A stretch of DNA of 64,000 bases from Paenibacillus tyrphae (lineage in GTDB: Bacteria > Bacillota > Bacilli > Paenibacillales > NBRC-103111): the NCBI RefSeq assembly GCF_024158745.1, contig NZ_JAMZAW010000007.1:186001-250000 (forward strand), read 5' to 3'. Positions 1 to 8,439 of this stretch are shown piece after piece. A program made the translations under genes and the position numbers. How positions within the stretch are numbered: position 1 is the first letter of the stretch; the number at the start of each line of letters is the position of its first letter. Below the pieces are notes generated by a model, which saw nothing but the letters and a program-made list of their open reading frames with translations, searched no databases and was not told where the DNA came from.

Positions 1-344
1 CCGAAATTCGCGACATCGACCGGAATCCGGCCCAACGCTTCCACCATCGGATGCCCTTTGAAGACGCCGCCGAATAACGTCCCGCCGCCCAGATCACCGC
101 CGAAAGCGACGATTTTCTCGCCCGGTACGCTGTCCACCAGCGTCTTCACCCGGGCTACCCCGCCGCGGGTGCCGAGCTTGTCGGTCACCGGACTGATTTC
201 GTGTCCGTCGTTGAAATACAGCAAGGATACAGATGGACTGCCGGAGGCTTCCGCCCGGACGCTGGAGATGCTGCCACTCCATGCCGGAATGGCCAAGCCA
301 ACCGCCAGCAGCGCGATGCCTAACTTACGTGCCGTCTTGTTCAT
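1..344 (-). CDS. 5'-nucleotidase / metallophosphatase, N-terminal part (runs off the window)
   Basis: Only the first 114 codons are in the window; the gene continues past base 1. The protein opens with a Sec signal peptide (MNKTARK, then a hydrophobic stretch to about residue 31). It then has the metallophosphoesterase start LLYFNDGHEI, where Asp and His are metal ligands, followed by the second motif GDLGGG. This order is typical of secreted bifunctional 5'-nucleotidase/UDP-sugar hydrolases, which dephosphorylate extracellular nucleotides. The ATG at 342-344 follows an AACGAGGTGG ribosome site. The catalytic NHE(F/W)D motif and the C-terminal nucleotidase domain lie outside the window, so substrate class cannot be fixed. 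Confidence 0.8.
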   Translation of the reverse strand, partial: MNKTARKLGIALLAVGLAIPAWSGSISSVRAEASGSPSVSLLYFNDGHEISPVTDKLGTRGGVARVKTLVDSVPGEKIVAFGGDLGGGTLFGGVFKGHPMVEALGRIPVDVANF

Positions 345-502
345 GCTCCACCTCGTTATGTAGAAAAATATGCCTGCTTCTCGTTGAATCATTATAATAC
401 AAAAGCGATTGGAGCAAGGTTAAGTTTATATGAAGGTCCGGCGGGCCCACGGAATAAAATCGTCCGGCGAAAGCCATGATATCGATAAAGGAGGGATTTC
501 CC

Positions 503-637
503 ATGAATATTATGGACGGGATGGACGCAGCCCGGTACAATTCAGCGAACCCGGACGATAAGAGCAAAGAGAAGAAAGCCGAGGAAGACCGCAAAGAGAT
601 GCCGGCCCAAGTGCTGAGAAACCTGAACAACAAGTGA
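503..637 (+). CDS. small charged hypothetical protein, 44 aa
   Basis: A 44-codon ORF starts at ATG 503, 7 bases after a strong AAAGGAGGG ribosome site. The product is highly charged in its middle (DDKSKEKKAEEDRKE), with no membrane segment or cysteine. I do not recognise the family. The clean ribosome site and the next ORF beginning about 30 bases later suggest it is real and co-transcribed with that ORF. Confidence 0.6.
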   Translation: MNIMDGMDAARYNSANPDDKSKEKKAEEDRKEMPAQVLRNLNNK

Positions 638-665
638 CCGCTTGACAAAAGGAAATGAAAGGGAA

Positions 666-911
666 ATGCCAGTGACCCCGGATAAAAACAAAAAGGCTGA
701 CGAAAACGCAGCGGATATCCGAAGCCTGGAAGTCGATTCCGACGTCAATAACGATCCGAACCGCGAAGCGCTGCTTGACCAGTCGTTTCAGAGCTTTTAC
801 GAGAACATCAAGCAGCAGGTTCGGGCGAAGGAGGACATAACCAACGTCCCTGGAGAATCCGTCTTCGACGCAGCGGTCGGGTTGGACGAGGTGACGGAGG
901 AAGAGGAATAA
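666..911 (+). CDS. small acidic hypothetical protein, 81 aa
   Basis: An acidic, soluble protein ending in a Glu-rich tail (EVTEEEE). No known domain was recognised. The frame is open from a TTG at 642, but that codon has no ribosome site. ATG 666 sits just behind AAAGG/GAAAGGG, and GTG 672 is an alternative with better spacing. It follows the 44-aa ORF by about 30 bases and ends 16 bases before a strong terminator, so the two small genes probably form one transcript. Confidence 0.6.
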   Translation: MPVTPDKNKKADENAADIRSLEVDSDVNNDPNREALLDQSFQSFYENIKQQVRAKEDITNVPGESVFDAAVGLDEVTEEEE

Positions 912-926
912 CGCCGCAAACAAGAG

Positions 927-975
927 AAAGCTTCATCTGCCATGCCCGACACGGCATCGTTAGATGAAGCTTTTT
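927..975. terminator. bidirectional terminator
   Basis: A 12-bp stem (AAAGCTTCATCT, 927-938, with AGATGAAGCTTT, 962-973) has an inner ATGCC/GGCAT hairpin in the loop. It is flanked by T-rich sequence, and lies between converging genes ending at 911 and 1040. Confidence 0.85.
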
Positions 976-1039
976 GTACGCAGCCCTGACCTCGGGAGCA
1001 CTCTAGGTTCTGATATGTTGCAGAGGCTAGCCCCCTCCT

Positions 1040-2572
1040 CTATTCGATTTCTTCGCCGCTCTCAGCTACGCCCGCCGGCGTACCGCTATCAAGATGGCTC
1101 CGCCCGTCTCTGCCGGGGGACGGCTTCCATTTGAAGGTCACCGCCGACTTGGCCGGGAGCGTATAAATGAACGACTGCGAATTCATGCGCACCTTGAATG
1201 TCTTGGAGTCCGCGCCGACATTGGCGGCAATCAGAACAAGCGAACCGTCCGGATTCCGGTAAGCGACGTTTTCGATGCTGCCGGCGAAGTTGGTGGAATC
1301 GATCCGCACCGCTCCCGGCGCAACGAACTTGCTCGCATGGCCGATCACGTAGTATTCCACGTTTTTCGTCACGTTTCCGTTATTCGGGTCGATGGTCACT
1401 ACGCCGCGGCAGTTCGTGCATCCGCCGTTGATCGGGCCTCCCTTCGGGTCGAGCGCCATGTTCCACAGCAGCACCGCTTTCGCCCAGTTCCGGGGAGAGC
1501 CGATCAGCAGGTTGGACATGTTCCAGCTCAGATTGTTGCCGAAATCCGTGCTCCATTCCCCGCCGCTGCATTCCGTAAAGTAAATGTTTTTCGACGGAAA
1601 AGCGTCATGGACCGTCGTCATGGCGCTTGGCGAGCCGCCATAGCAATGATACGCCGTTCCGTCTGTATAAGCACTTGCTCCGCTATCGCCAAGTATGGTA
1701 GAAGCATAGTTTACGCCGATGTCCCAATTGTGGTCGAACGCGATAATTTTCGTCGATAAGCCGCTGCGCTGGAACGCCGGACCGAGATCATTTTTAATAA
1801 ACGAAGCCTGCTCCGCCGCTCCCATGCTCATACTCGGGTAGTTCGCCGTCGAATGCTCCGGTTCGTTCTGCACCGTGATTCCCCAGATCGGGATGCCGGC
1901 GTTCTTGTAAGCGTTGATGTATTTGACAAAATAGTCGGCATAAGCGGCATACACCTTCGGGTCGCTGCCGTTCAGCGAGCCGCCATTGAATGTCGGCGTG
2001 CCGGTTTTCATCCACGGCGGCGCGGTCCATGGGGAGCCCAGCACCTTGAGGCCAGGCTTTTTGCGCACAATCGCCCGCAGCACGCTCGTCACGTCGGCAT
2101 CTTTGGCGATGGAGAAGTGCTTCAGCCCATAATCCGTCCCGGAGGCGACATCGTCATACGTGTAGCTGTTGGCATTGCCGCTGCCGTCGACCGAAAAGTC
2201 CGAGGCTCCGATCGTGTGACGGACGAAGCCGATGTTGATCCCTTTGTTGGTGAACAAATCGTTCAAGAGCGCCTCCCGCTGCCCGGGTGACATTTTCTTA
2301 TTCATCAAGTAAGCGGAGGAGCCGGTGATCGCGGCACCGAAGTCGTCCATCGTCTGATACGTCAGGCCGGGCCGTATATCGATCGTCGTCGGATTCGAAT
2401 CGCCGTCGGCCGAGAAATGAAGCGGCGCTTGCTTCGCGAGCAGACTCGTTTGATCCGCCGTCGTCAGCCAAGCGTCGACCGATCCGCCCGGACCCGCATA
2501 TACGGACGGAGCCGAGACACCCATGAGCGTCAGTGCCAAACCGAACGAGAGCCACCGTTTGCTTCTTTTCAT
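1040..2572 (-). CDS. glycoside hydrolase family 30 (secreted glucosidase / endo-glucanase type)
   Basis: A 510-aa secreted enzyme with a Sec signal peptide at residues 1-26 (ending SVYA). The TIM barrel shows the two GH30 catalytic glutamates: the acid/base in VQNEPEH (Glu237) and the nucleophile in FTECSGG (Glu334). The upstream GSPWTAPPWMK motif is also typical of GH30. A beta-sandwich at the C terminus completes the family layout. The frame is open to 2653, but ATG 2572 follows GGAGGAAGAAATGGA and is the clear start. The gene is last in the operon with the sugar transporter, so it probably trims a beta-glucan or related glycan outside the cell to oligosaccharides for uptake. The exact linkage cannot be told from sequence alone. 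Confidence 0.9.
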   Translation of the reverse strand: MKRSKRWLSFGLALTLMGVSAPSVYAGPGGSVDAWLTTADQTSLLAKQAPLHFSADGDSNPTTIDIRPGLTYQTMDDFGAAITGSSAYLMNKKMSPGQREALLNDLFTNKGINIGFVRHTIGASDFSVDGSGNANSYTYDDVASGTDYGLKHFSIAKDADVTSVLRAIVRKKPGLKVLGSPWTAPPWMKTGTPTFNGGSLNGSDPKVYAAYADYFVKYINAYKNAGIPIWGITVQNEPEHSTANYPSMSMGAAEQASFIKNDLGPAFQRSGLSTKIIAFDHNWDIGVNYASTILGDSGASAYTDGTAYHCYGGSPSAMTTVHDAFPSKNIYFTECSGGEWSTDFGNNLSWNMSNLLIGSPRNWAKAVLLWNMALDPKGGPINGGCTNCRGVVTIDPNNGNVTKNVEYYVIGHASKFVAPGAVRIDSTNFAGSIENVAYRNPDGSLVLIAANVGADSKTFKVRMNSQSFIYTLPAKSAVTFKWKPSPGRDGRSHLDSGTPAGVAESGEEIE

Positions 2573-2667
2573 TCCATTTCTTCCTCCTTTAAAGTTACCG
2601 ATTTTCGGGGAATTCCCCGTTTCGAGCCGTACGGGCGGATCACCTCCTTTCAACCGGTATGCCTCCG

Positions 2668-4230
2668 CTACTTGATGCCCTTCTCGTCATAATAAGCGTT
2701 CGCCTGCTTCTGCACGTAGTCCAGCACGGCGTCCACGCCGGCCGCTTTCAGCTTGCTCCGGTAAGTATCCAGCGCCTTATCCACGTCCGGCACGAGCCCC
2801 ATCATCAGCGGCAGCCCGTACTGCTGGAACACTTGGTTGACCGCCGCTAGCTGCGATTTGACCGGCTGGTAATCCATCAGAATCGGGGCGAACAGATTCG
2901 GCTTGCTCTGGGACTTGAATTCCTCGTTCAGCTTATCGAATCCAGCCCAACCGCCTTCCTCGCTCCGCATGTTCGGCTCGTAGCGCCAGCCCCAGCTCGC
3001 AATGTCGTACTTCGTGACCGCCTTGGGGTCCTGCCCTTTGGCCGGAATGACGAGATGCTTGCCGTCCGCGCTTTTGTCATAATGAAGCCCTTCAATGCCG
3101 TAGGTCATCAGGTCAAAATACTTCGGATCGTTCCGCAGCTTATCCAGCACCATCAGCGACCGCTCGGGGTTGGGCGCATTTTTCGGAATCGCCATGCCGT
3201 TGTTGATCGACAGATTCGGCACCGCATAGCTGTGGAACCGGGTGAACGGGAAGTAAGCCAGCTCGAGGTCCGGGTTGGATTTTTTCACGTCGGTAATGAA
3301 GCCGCCCGCCGCTGCCGGGTTTCGCCAATAGACCGCGCCCGTGCCGGCCTTGATCAGGTCGCCCCCCTCCGTCTGGGAGGAAAGCGTATTCGAAGACCAG
3401 TAGCCTTTGTCCGCCCAGCTCTTCATCTTCTTCGCCCAGTCCACAAATTCTTGCGTGAACGGATACGCCACGATCTCCCTCGGCTTGTCGTACGAGCGGG
3501 CCGCGATGACGCCGCTGTCGCCGCCGATGCCCTGAAAGTCGTGAACCGCGAAAAACAACGAGTTGATCTCGTTCCACGCCTTGCCGCCAATCGGGGTGAC
3601 CTTCGGCTTCGCCTTCTTCACGCCGTCCAAATACGCTTCAAGCGCAGCCAAATCCTTAATCTCCGGCAGGTTCAGCTCCTTGCGCCAATCTTCCCGGTAC
3701 ACGATACCATTGGGGGTATACTCCGGGAACGTGCTTGGCACGGCATATATTTTGTCTCCGGTGGAGACATCGCTCCAATCCTGCTTCGGCACCGTCTTCC
3801 ACGTCTCCGGCGCGTAGACCGGCAGCAGCTTCGACAAGTCGAGAAATGCTCCCTGCTTGGCATATTTATAGAAGCCGGCCCAACTGGAAGCGAAAATCAT
3901 ATCCACCTTCTCGCCCGAGGCCAGCAGCAGATTGTACTTCGTCTGCCATTCGTTCCACGTCGTAAAATTGACCTTGACCGTCGTGTTCAAGTCCTTCTCC
4001 AGCATTTTGTTCCATTCGTCGATGACCTTCTGGGAATCCTTATGCGCGTCGCCGAGCAGATACCAGACGAGCTGCACCTTCTTCGACGTGTCCGGCTTAC
4101 CGGACTCCGTCTTGGCCGGATTCGCGCCGGGCTCCGCCGTCCCCTGCTTCTCCGAGCACGCGCCCAGCAGTCCTGCCGCCAACGTCAGCGCCATGAGCGC
4201 CGATCCTGCCGATTTCAGCTTTCGGTTCAT
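2668..4230 (-). CDS. ABC transporter sugar-binding lipoprotein (LipO-like)
   Basis: A 520-aa extracellular solute-binding protein. The N terminus is a lipoprotein signal with lipobox LLGAC (Cys25), followed by a Lys/Glu/Pro linker, so it is anchored outside the membrane. Length and the pattern of Trp/Tyr-rich blocks fit the large family-1 sugar-binding proteins that pair with LplB/LplC permeases in Paenibacillus. No ATPase is encoded nearby, as is usual for this group, which shares an MsmX-type ATPase. It lies 50 bases downstream of the second permease gene and is likely in the same operon. Confidence 0.9.
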   Translation of the reverse strand: MNRKLKSAGSALMALTLAAGLLGACSEKQGTAEPGANPAKTESGKPDTSKKVQLVWYLLGDAHKDSQKVIDEWNKMLEKDLNTTVKVNFTTWNEWQTKYNLLLASGEKVDMIFASSWAGFYKYAKQGAFLDLSKLLPVYAPETWKTVPKQDWSDVSTGDKIYAVPSTFPEYTPNGIVYREDWRKELNLPEIKDLAALEAYLDGVKKAKPKVTPIGGKAWNEINSLFFAVHDFQGIGGDSGVIAARSYDKPREIVAYPFTQEFVDWAKKMKSWADKGYWSSNTLSSQTEGGDLIKAGTGAVYWRNPAAAGGFITDVKKSNPDLELAYFPFTRFHSYAVPNLSINNGMAIPKNAPNPERSLMVLDKLRNDPKYFDLMTYGIEGLHYDKSADGKHLVIPAKGQDPKAVTKYDIASWGWRYEPNMRSEEGGWAGFDKLNEEFKSQSKPNLFAPILMDYQPVKSQLAAVNQVFQQYGLPLMMGLVPDVDKALDTYRSKLKAAGVDAVLDYVQKQANAYYDEKGIK

Positions 4231-4280
4231 CCGCTTTCCCCCTGTGGTTTCGAATTAGAAATAGAATAGATGGCCGGGTC

Positions 4281-5168
4281 TTAACCCTTCACCGCCCCGA
4301 TCGTCAGCCCTTTGACAAAATAGCGCTGCACGAACGGATACAGAAACACGATCGGTCCTGTCACCACGACGGCTGCAGCCATCTTGAGCGTCTCCGCGGG
4401 CGGCTTGAAATCCGCAGACAAATTCCCGGCAATGCTCGTCTTAAGCACCGCTGCGCTGGCCAATATTTTATACAGCAAAAACTGCAGCGGGTATTTATCC
4501 TCCGACGTGATGAAAATATTAGCCAGAAACCAGTCGTTCCAGTACGCCAACGCGAGGAACAGGCCAATCGTGGCAAGCCCCGGCGTCGACAGCGGCAGAA
4601 TCAGCTTCCAGTAAATCGTGAAATCTCCGGCCCCGTCGATTTTGGCCGATTCCGTAATCGAGTCTGGAATCGATTTCATGAAATTTTTCATTAAAATAAT
4701 GTTCCACGCGCTGAGCATCGGCGGAAGCAGCATCGCCAAATAGCTGTCCTTCAGTCCCAGCACATTGACCATGACGATATACCACGGAATCAGCCCTCCG
4801 CTGAACAGCGTCGTAAAGTAGATGAGAAACGACACCGAGTTGCGGTATGCGAATTCTTTGCGGGACAGCACGTAACCGGCCATCGAGGTCAGAAACAAGC
4901 CCAGCGCCGCGCCGACGATCGTCAAACCGGCAGTTACCTGATACGCCTTGACCATCTGCATCGGATTGCTGAACACCGCTTGGTACGCCTCCCAAGACAG
5001 CGTGGTCGGAATCAGCTTGAAACCTTCCGTAATAATGTCCATCTCCGAGGACAGCGACCCGGAAATAATGAGCAGAAACGGCAGCAGGCATACCGCCGCC
5101 AGCACGGTAATGACCGTATACCCGATCCCGTTGAACACAACCGTCGATGCTTCCGTGCGGATCTTCAC
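4281..5168 (-). CDS. carbohydrate ABC transporter permease, LplC/MalG type
   Basis: A 295-aa inner membrane protein with about six transmembrane segments. The EAA loop that docks the ATPase is visible as ITESAKIDGAG followed by LPLSTPGL. The start is GTG 5168 behind AAGGAGGGGG. It sits 21 bases after the partner permease, and the C-terminal FVKGLTIGAVKG is the usual ending of the LplC group. Confidence 0.92.
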   Translation of the reverse strand: MKIRTEASTVVFNGIGYTVITVLAAVCLLPFLLIISGSLSSEMDIITEGFKLIPTTLSWEAYQAVFSNPMQMVKAYQVTAGLTIVGAALGLFLTSMAGYVLSRKEFAYRNSVSFLIYFTTLFSGGLIPWYIVMVNVLGLKDSYLAMLLPPMLSAWNIILMKNFMKSIPDSITESAKIDGAGDFTIYWKLILPLSTPGLATIGLFLALAYWNDWFLANIFITSEDKYPLQFLLYKILASAAVLKTSIAGNLSADFKPPAETLKMAAAVVVTGPIVFLYPFVQRYFVKGLTIGAVKG

Positions 5169-5189
5169 TTCCGTCCCCCTCCTTCTTTT

Positions 5190-6104
5190 TTAGAACAGAG
5201 CATAATCGCTGCGGGCTTTTTTAATTACGTAGTTGACGAGTATGACCAGCAGAAATCCGAAGAACGACTGGTACAGCCCCGCCGCCGTCCCCATGCCCAT
5301 ATCAAAATTAACCGTCAAAGACCGGTACACGTATGTATCGATAATATCCGTCGACTCGAAAAGCATGCCGTTATTCCCGATAATCTGGTAGAACAAGTCG
5401 AACTGCCCTTTCAGGATACCCCCGAGGCTGAGCAGAATAAGCAGAATGAACGTCGGCACGAGCAGCGGCAGCGTAATATGTCGGATGCGCTGAAAAATAT
5501 TCGCCCCGTCGATTTTCGCCGCTTCATGGTATTCGTCGCTGATGCTCATAATGGCGGCCAAATAAATGACCGTGCCGTAGCCGAGCCCCTTCCACACATG
5601 GAAGAACACGATAATATATTTCCACGGCTCGGTGTTCAGGTAAAAATCGTAAGGCGGCAAGCCGAGCTGCTTCAGCACCGTGTTCACCACGCCCGTGTCG
5701 GAGTTGAACAGGTTGAAGACAAACGCCCCAACGAGTACGAACGAGATGAAAAAGGGCAGGAACATGACGGACTGCGTCGTCTTTTTGAACAGCTTGCCGG
5801 GGAGTTCGCTCAGGAAAACGGCGCACAGAAGCTGCAGCGCGTTTCCGAGCAGGATGAACGCCAGATTGTAGAGAATCGTGTTTTTCGTCAAGTTGTACAA
5901 GACGCCGGACTCAAACAAAAACTCGAAGTTCTGCATCCCCACAAACGGACTGCCGAACAAACCTCCGTCAAACCGGTAGTTCGTAAACGCGTAATACACG
6001 CCGACCATCGGCAAATAGCTGAATACCGCGAAAAAGAGCAGCGCAGGCAGGATCATCAGCCAAAGCACCCGGTTGGCCCGAAAATCCTTCAAAAGTGTGA
6101 TCAT
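5190..6104 (-). CDS. carbohydrate ABC transporter permease, LplB/MalF type
   Basis: A 304-aa inner membrane permease with six predicted transmembrane segments. It has the EAA loop YHEAAKIDGAN followed by ITLPLL, and the usual C-terminal KARSDYALF. The ATG at 6104 is preceded by AGGAGGTGACGTGAGG. As first gene of the minus-strand operon it is read from the divergent control region at 6135-6314, which carries the presumed LacI operators. Confidence 0.92.
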   Translation of the reverse strand: MITLLKDFRANRVLWLMILPALLFFAVFSYLPMVGVYYAFTNYRFDGGLFGSPFVGMQNFEFLFESGVLYNLTKNTILYNLAFILLGNALQLLCAVFLSELPGKLFKKTTQSVMFLPFFISFVLVGAFVFNLFNSDTGVVNTVLKQLGLPPYDFYLNTEPWKYIIVFFHVWKGLGYGTVIYLAAIMSISDEYHEAAKIDGANIFQRIRHITLPLLVPTFILLILLSLGGILKGQFDLFYQIIGNNGMLFESTDIIDTYVYRSLTVNFDMGMGTAAGLYQSFFGFLLVILVNYVIKKARSDYALF

Positions 6105-6134
6105 AATAGCCTCACGTCACCTCCTCCATAAAAT

Positions 6135-6146
6135 GAAATCGATTTC
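6135..6146. promoter_or_regulatory. LacI-type operator 1 (GAAATCGATTTC)
   Basis: A perfect 12-bp palindrome, 31 bases before the permease start, in its leader. The central ATCGAT is shared with two further sites upstream. Binding by the adjacent LacI protein is inferred. Confidence 0.65.
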
Positions 6147-6209
6147 TTTTTGAAACAAAAATATGATGCCTTTTTTCGCAATTTTAGACATGATTCAACC
6201 CGTTATACA

Positions 6210-6223
6210 TGAAATCGATATCA
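6210..6223. promoter_or_regulatory. LacI-type operator 2 (TGAAATCGATATCA)
   Basis: A near-palindrome with one mismatched pair compared with sites 1 and 3. It is about 75 bases from site 1 and 91 from site 3, a spacing that would allow looping. Confidence 0.5.
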
Positions 6224-6300
6224 TTTTATTTTTGATTTCCTTTGCAAATAAGATAAACATCGTCTTTTAACGATTTTCAGCCTATTTGACAAAAATAATT

Positions 6301-6314
6301 TGAAATCGATTTCA
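6301..6314. promoter_or_regulatory. LacI-type operator 3 (TGAAATCGATTTCA)
   Basis: A perfect 14-bp palindrome, 65 bases upstream of the LacI-family start, placed to allow autoregulation as well as control of the divergent operon. Confidence 0.65.
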
Positions 6315-6378
6315 GGATAAATTATAATAAAGCCATTCCTTCATTGTCAAATATAAATTTCCAGTAAGGTTGATGCAT

Positions 6379-7389
6379 ATGGATATCAAAATCGTCGACG
6401 TCGCCGCGAAGGCAGGCGTCTCGCCTGCCACCGTCTCTCGAGTGCTCAATGAGAGCAGCAGCGTCACGTCGAAAACGAAAGCAAAAGTCATGAAAGCAAT
6501 TGAGGAGCTTGGCTACCATCCCAACGCCGTCGCCAAAAATTTGCGCTCGCAAAAATCGATGACGATCGGAGTCATCGTGCCCGATATCAACGCCTCATAT
6601 TTTGCCGAGATTATTAAAGGGATCGAGAACGTGGCCTACGCCAGCAAATATAAAGTGATCATCTGCGACGCGGAGAACCAAAAGGAGAAGGAAGCGGAAT
6701 ATTTGACGCTGCTGATGAACCGGACGGTGGACGCCGCTATCCTGATCGCTCCGCTGATGTCGGACGAGGAAATTTGCCAGATTTCCGAGAAGGGGTACTC
6801 TCTCGCCGTCGTCGGGCGGTATATCGAGCACGATCGCATCCCTTGTATTTATACGGACAACGTGAAGTTTTCCAAAGAAGTCGTGCAGCATCTCGTCGAA
6901 AACGGACATCGGGATATCGTATTCCTTAGCGGCTACGCCGAAGCGATTGACAGCTACGAAAGACTGGAGGGCTACTTGAAGGCGCTTCGGGACCATCACA
7001 TCCCGTTCCGTCCCGAGCTGATCGAAAACGGCAACTTCAACGAAGAAGGCGGCTACGAGGCGATGAAGCGGCTGTTCGACAAGAACCTGCGCTTCACGGC
7101 CGTCTTCGCGGCCAACGACGAAATGGCTTTGGGCGTATATAAAGCCTGTGCCGAGCGCGACATCGCGATCCCGTCCCAGCTTGCCGTCGTGGGCGTCGAC
7201 AACAATCGGATCAGCAAGTATATCACGCCCACCTTGAGCACCGTGAACCAACCGAAATACACGATGGGCGCCCTTCTCGTCGAGAAGCTGATCGATCAAA
7301 TGAACGAGAATCAGTTCCACGACAAGCGCACGTTTAAAGTGGATTCTGAGCTAATCGTCCGCGGATCGTCGAATTTCCGGCGGGAGTAA
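6379..7389 (+). CDS. LacI-family transcriptional regulator
   Basis: A 336-aa repressor. Residues 1-60 hold the LacI helix-turn-helix (VAAKAGVSPATVSRVLN) and hinge helix (HPNAVAKNLRSQ). The rest is a periplasmic-binding-protein fold for an effector sugar. ATG 6379 is preferred because TAAGGT lies 8 bases ahead, while ATG 6373 is too close to it. It is transcribed away from the GH30/LplBC operon across three ATCGAT palindromes, so it is probably the local repressor for that operon and for itself. LplBC systems more often use YesMN-type two-component regulators, and none is seen here. Confidence 0.92.
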   Translation: MDIKIVDVAAKAGVSPATVSRVLNESSSVTSKTKAKVMKAIEELGYHPNAVAKNLRSQKSMTIGVIVPDINASYFAEIIKGIENVAYASKYKVIICDAENQKEKEAEYLTLLMNRTVDAAILIAPLMSDEEICQISEKGYSLAVVGRYIEHDRIPCIYTDNVKFSKEVVQHLVENGHRDIVFLSGYAEAIDSYERLEGYLKALRDHHIPFRPELIENGNFNEEGGYEAMKRLFDKNLRFTAVFAANDEMALGVYKACAERDIAIPSQLAVVGVDNNRISKYITPTLSTVNQPKYTMGALLVEKLIDQMNENQFHDKRTFKVDSELIVRGSSNFRRE

Positions 7390-7398
7390 AAGAATAGG

Positions 7399-7437
7399 CA
7401 AGGGGACTGGAACGACATACCTGGCCCCTTGTTTTTT
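7399..7437 (+). terminator. terminator after the lacI-type gene
   Basis: CAAGGGG (7399-7405) pairs with CCCCTTG (7425-7431), followed by TTTTTT. Confidence 0.85.
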
Positions 7438-7445
7438 GCCTTTGT

Positions 7446-7706
7446 CTACAGCTGTACAGCGTGCAGCTTGCTTGACATTACGCTTTTTTCCAGTCTCAAA
7501 TGCAACAGCTCCGTTTGCAAATCGCTGCTGATCGTATGGATTAAGCCGACCACATCTTTGACCGTGTGCAAATGAATCGAATCTGAATGATGCTCAATGC
7601 AACCGAGCATGGCTGTAACGCATTACTCGCACGTTCCGATTTTTTGCGTTAATTCCTTCTCCTCCACCAATAAATGCTCGTACTTATCCGCGAACTCGTT
7701 CTCCAT
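7446..7706 (-). pseudogene. small hypothetical protein gene interrupted by an in-frame TAA
   Basis: From ATG 7706 to TAG 7446 there is one frame of 87 codons broken only by TAA at 7623-7625 (codon 28). Both sides look like one coiled-coil-like protein (start MENEFADKYEHLL, end SSKLHAVQL). No family was recognised. The frame is intact after the stop, which points to a recent nonsense mutation or a base-call error. There is no ribosome site of note before the ATG. Confidence 0.5.
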
Positions 7707-7813
7707 GAGTTCACCATCTTTTCGGGGTAATGGAATGCTTTTTAGTCCGATTGGGTGGTACGTCATTACGTAGCGAATTCACAAAAGATAGTAAATTCCA
7801 AAAAAATAGTTGT

Positions 7814-8056
7814 TTAACAATAGAGCAGCCGCATGGATTCGATTTTTTGTTTCATATACGTCATGGCTTCAACAGGTCCCGTTATTTTCACATCATTCCC
7901 GAATTGCCAGATAAAGTCCACGTAAAATATCAAGTCCTCTGCAGCTATCCGGATGTCGGCATACCCGCTTCCGTCCTCATTGCACACGATATAGGGAGCG
8001 ATCCGCCGTCGCTCCTCGCTCAACTTATCGTGACCTCGTTGGATTATACGCAACAA
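7814..8056 (-). pseudogene. C-terminal fragment of a WYL-domain (DeoR/YafY-type) regulator
   Basis: About 80 codons match the C-terminal part of WYL-domain regulators (FYVDFIWQFGNDVKITGPVE). They end in the usual helix (MKQKIESMRLLYC) and a normal stop. The DNA-binding N terminus and most of the WYL fold are absent. Upstream on the same strand the frame runs directly into the reverse complement of a GNAT fragment, so the gene has been cut by a deletion. Confidence 0.55.
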
Positions 8057-8067
8057 ATGAGAATCCC

Positions 8068-8321
8068 GATCAGATTTGGTCTTTGGTTTGTTTCTATGTA
8101 GCTCGTGAGTTTCGCGGACACGGGGTCATGAAACAACTGCTCCAAGCGGCTGTTGAACATGCACGTCAAAGGGGTGCAGCCTTATTGAAGCCTACCCTGT
8201 TGACCCCGATTCCCCAAGCTATCGTTTTATGGGATTTGTTCCGCAGTTTAAAGAGTTCGGCTTTGTCGAGGCGGGTACTGCGGGAAGTCGACGTCACGTA
8301 ATGCGTTTCATGCTGCATTAG
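8068..8321 (+). pseudogene. GNAT acetyltransferase fragment with a frameshift
   Basis: The first frame reads DQIWSLVCFYVAREFRGHGV, the GNAT acetyl-CoA loop region, up to about 8190. A one-base shift then leads into EAYPVDPDSPSYRFMGF and a normal GNAT C terminus ending RRHVMRFMLH at TAG 8319-8321. The N-terminal half is missing. The gene is therefore both truncated and frameshifted. It abuts the WYL fragment head to head. Confidence 0.6.
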
Positions 8322-8439
8322 TTACCGGTCAGAGCTGGGGGGCGAGAAAATGGGGAGAGGCTCAAAAAGGGCCGTCGAAGTAATCGGCGGCCTGATTGTC
8401 GTGATTCAACTATCGTTCCCGTTAATGGCTGTATAAAAA

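Noticed and set aside
391-417. Minus-strand promoter (TTGCTC and TATAAT) for the 5'-nucleotidase gene
   Set aside because: The spacing is only 15 bases and the -35 match is poor.
3055-4269. Open frame of 404 codons on the plus strand opposite the sugar-binding lipoprotein gene
   Set aside because: It mirrors the GC-rich codon usage of the real gene, has no recognisable domain and is Arg/His-rich, as shadow frames are.
4980-6131. Open frame of 383 codons opposite the two permease genes
   Set aside because: It is antisense to two clear LplB/LplC genes, with no ribosome site and Gln/Arg-rich nonsense composition.
7623-7625. In-frame stop considered as a recoded codon (selenocysteine)
   Set aside because: It is TAA, not TGA, and no insertion element or selenoprotein family match is visible.
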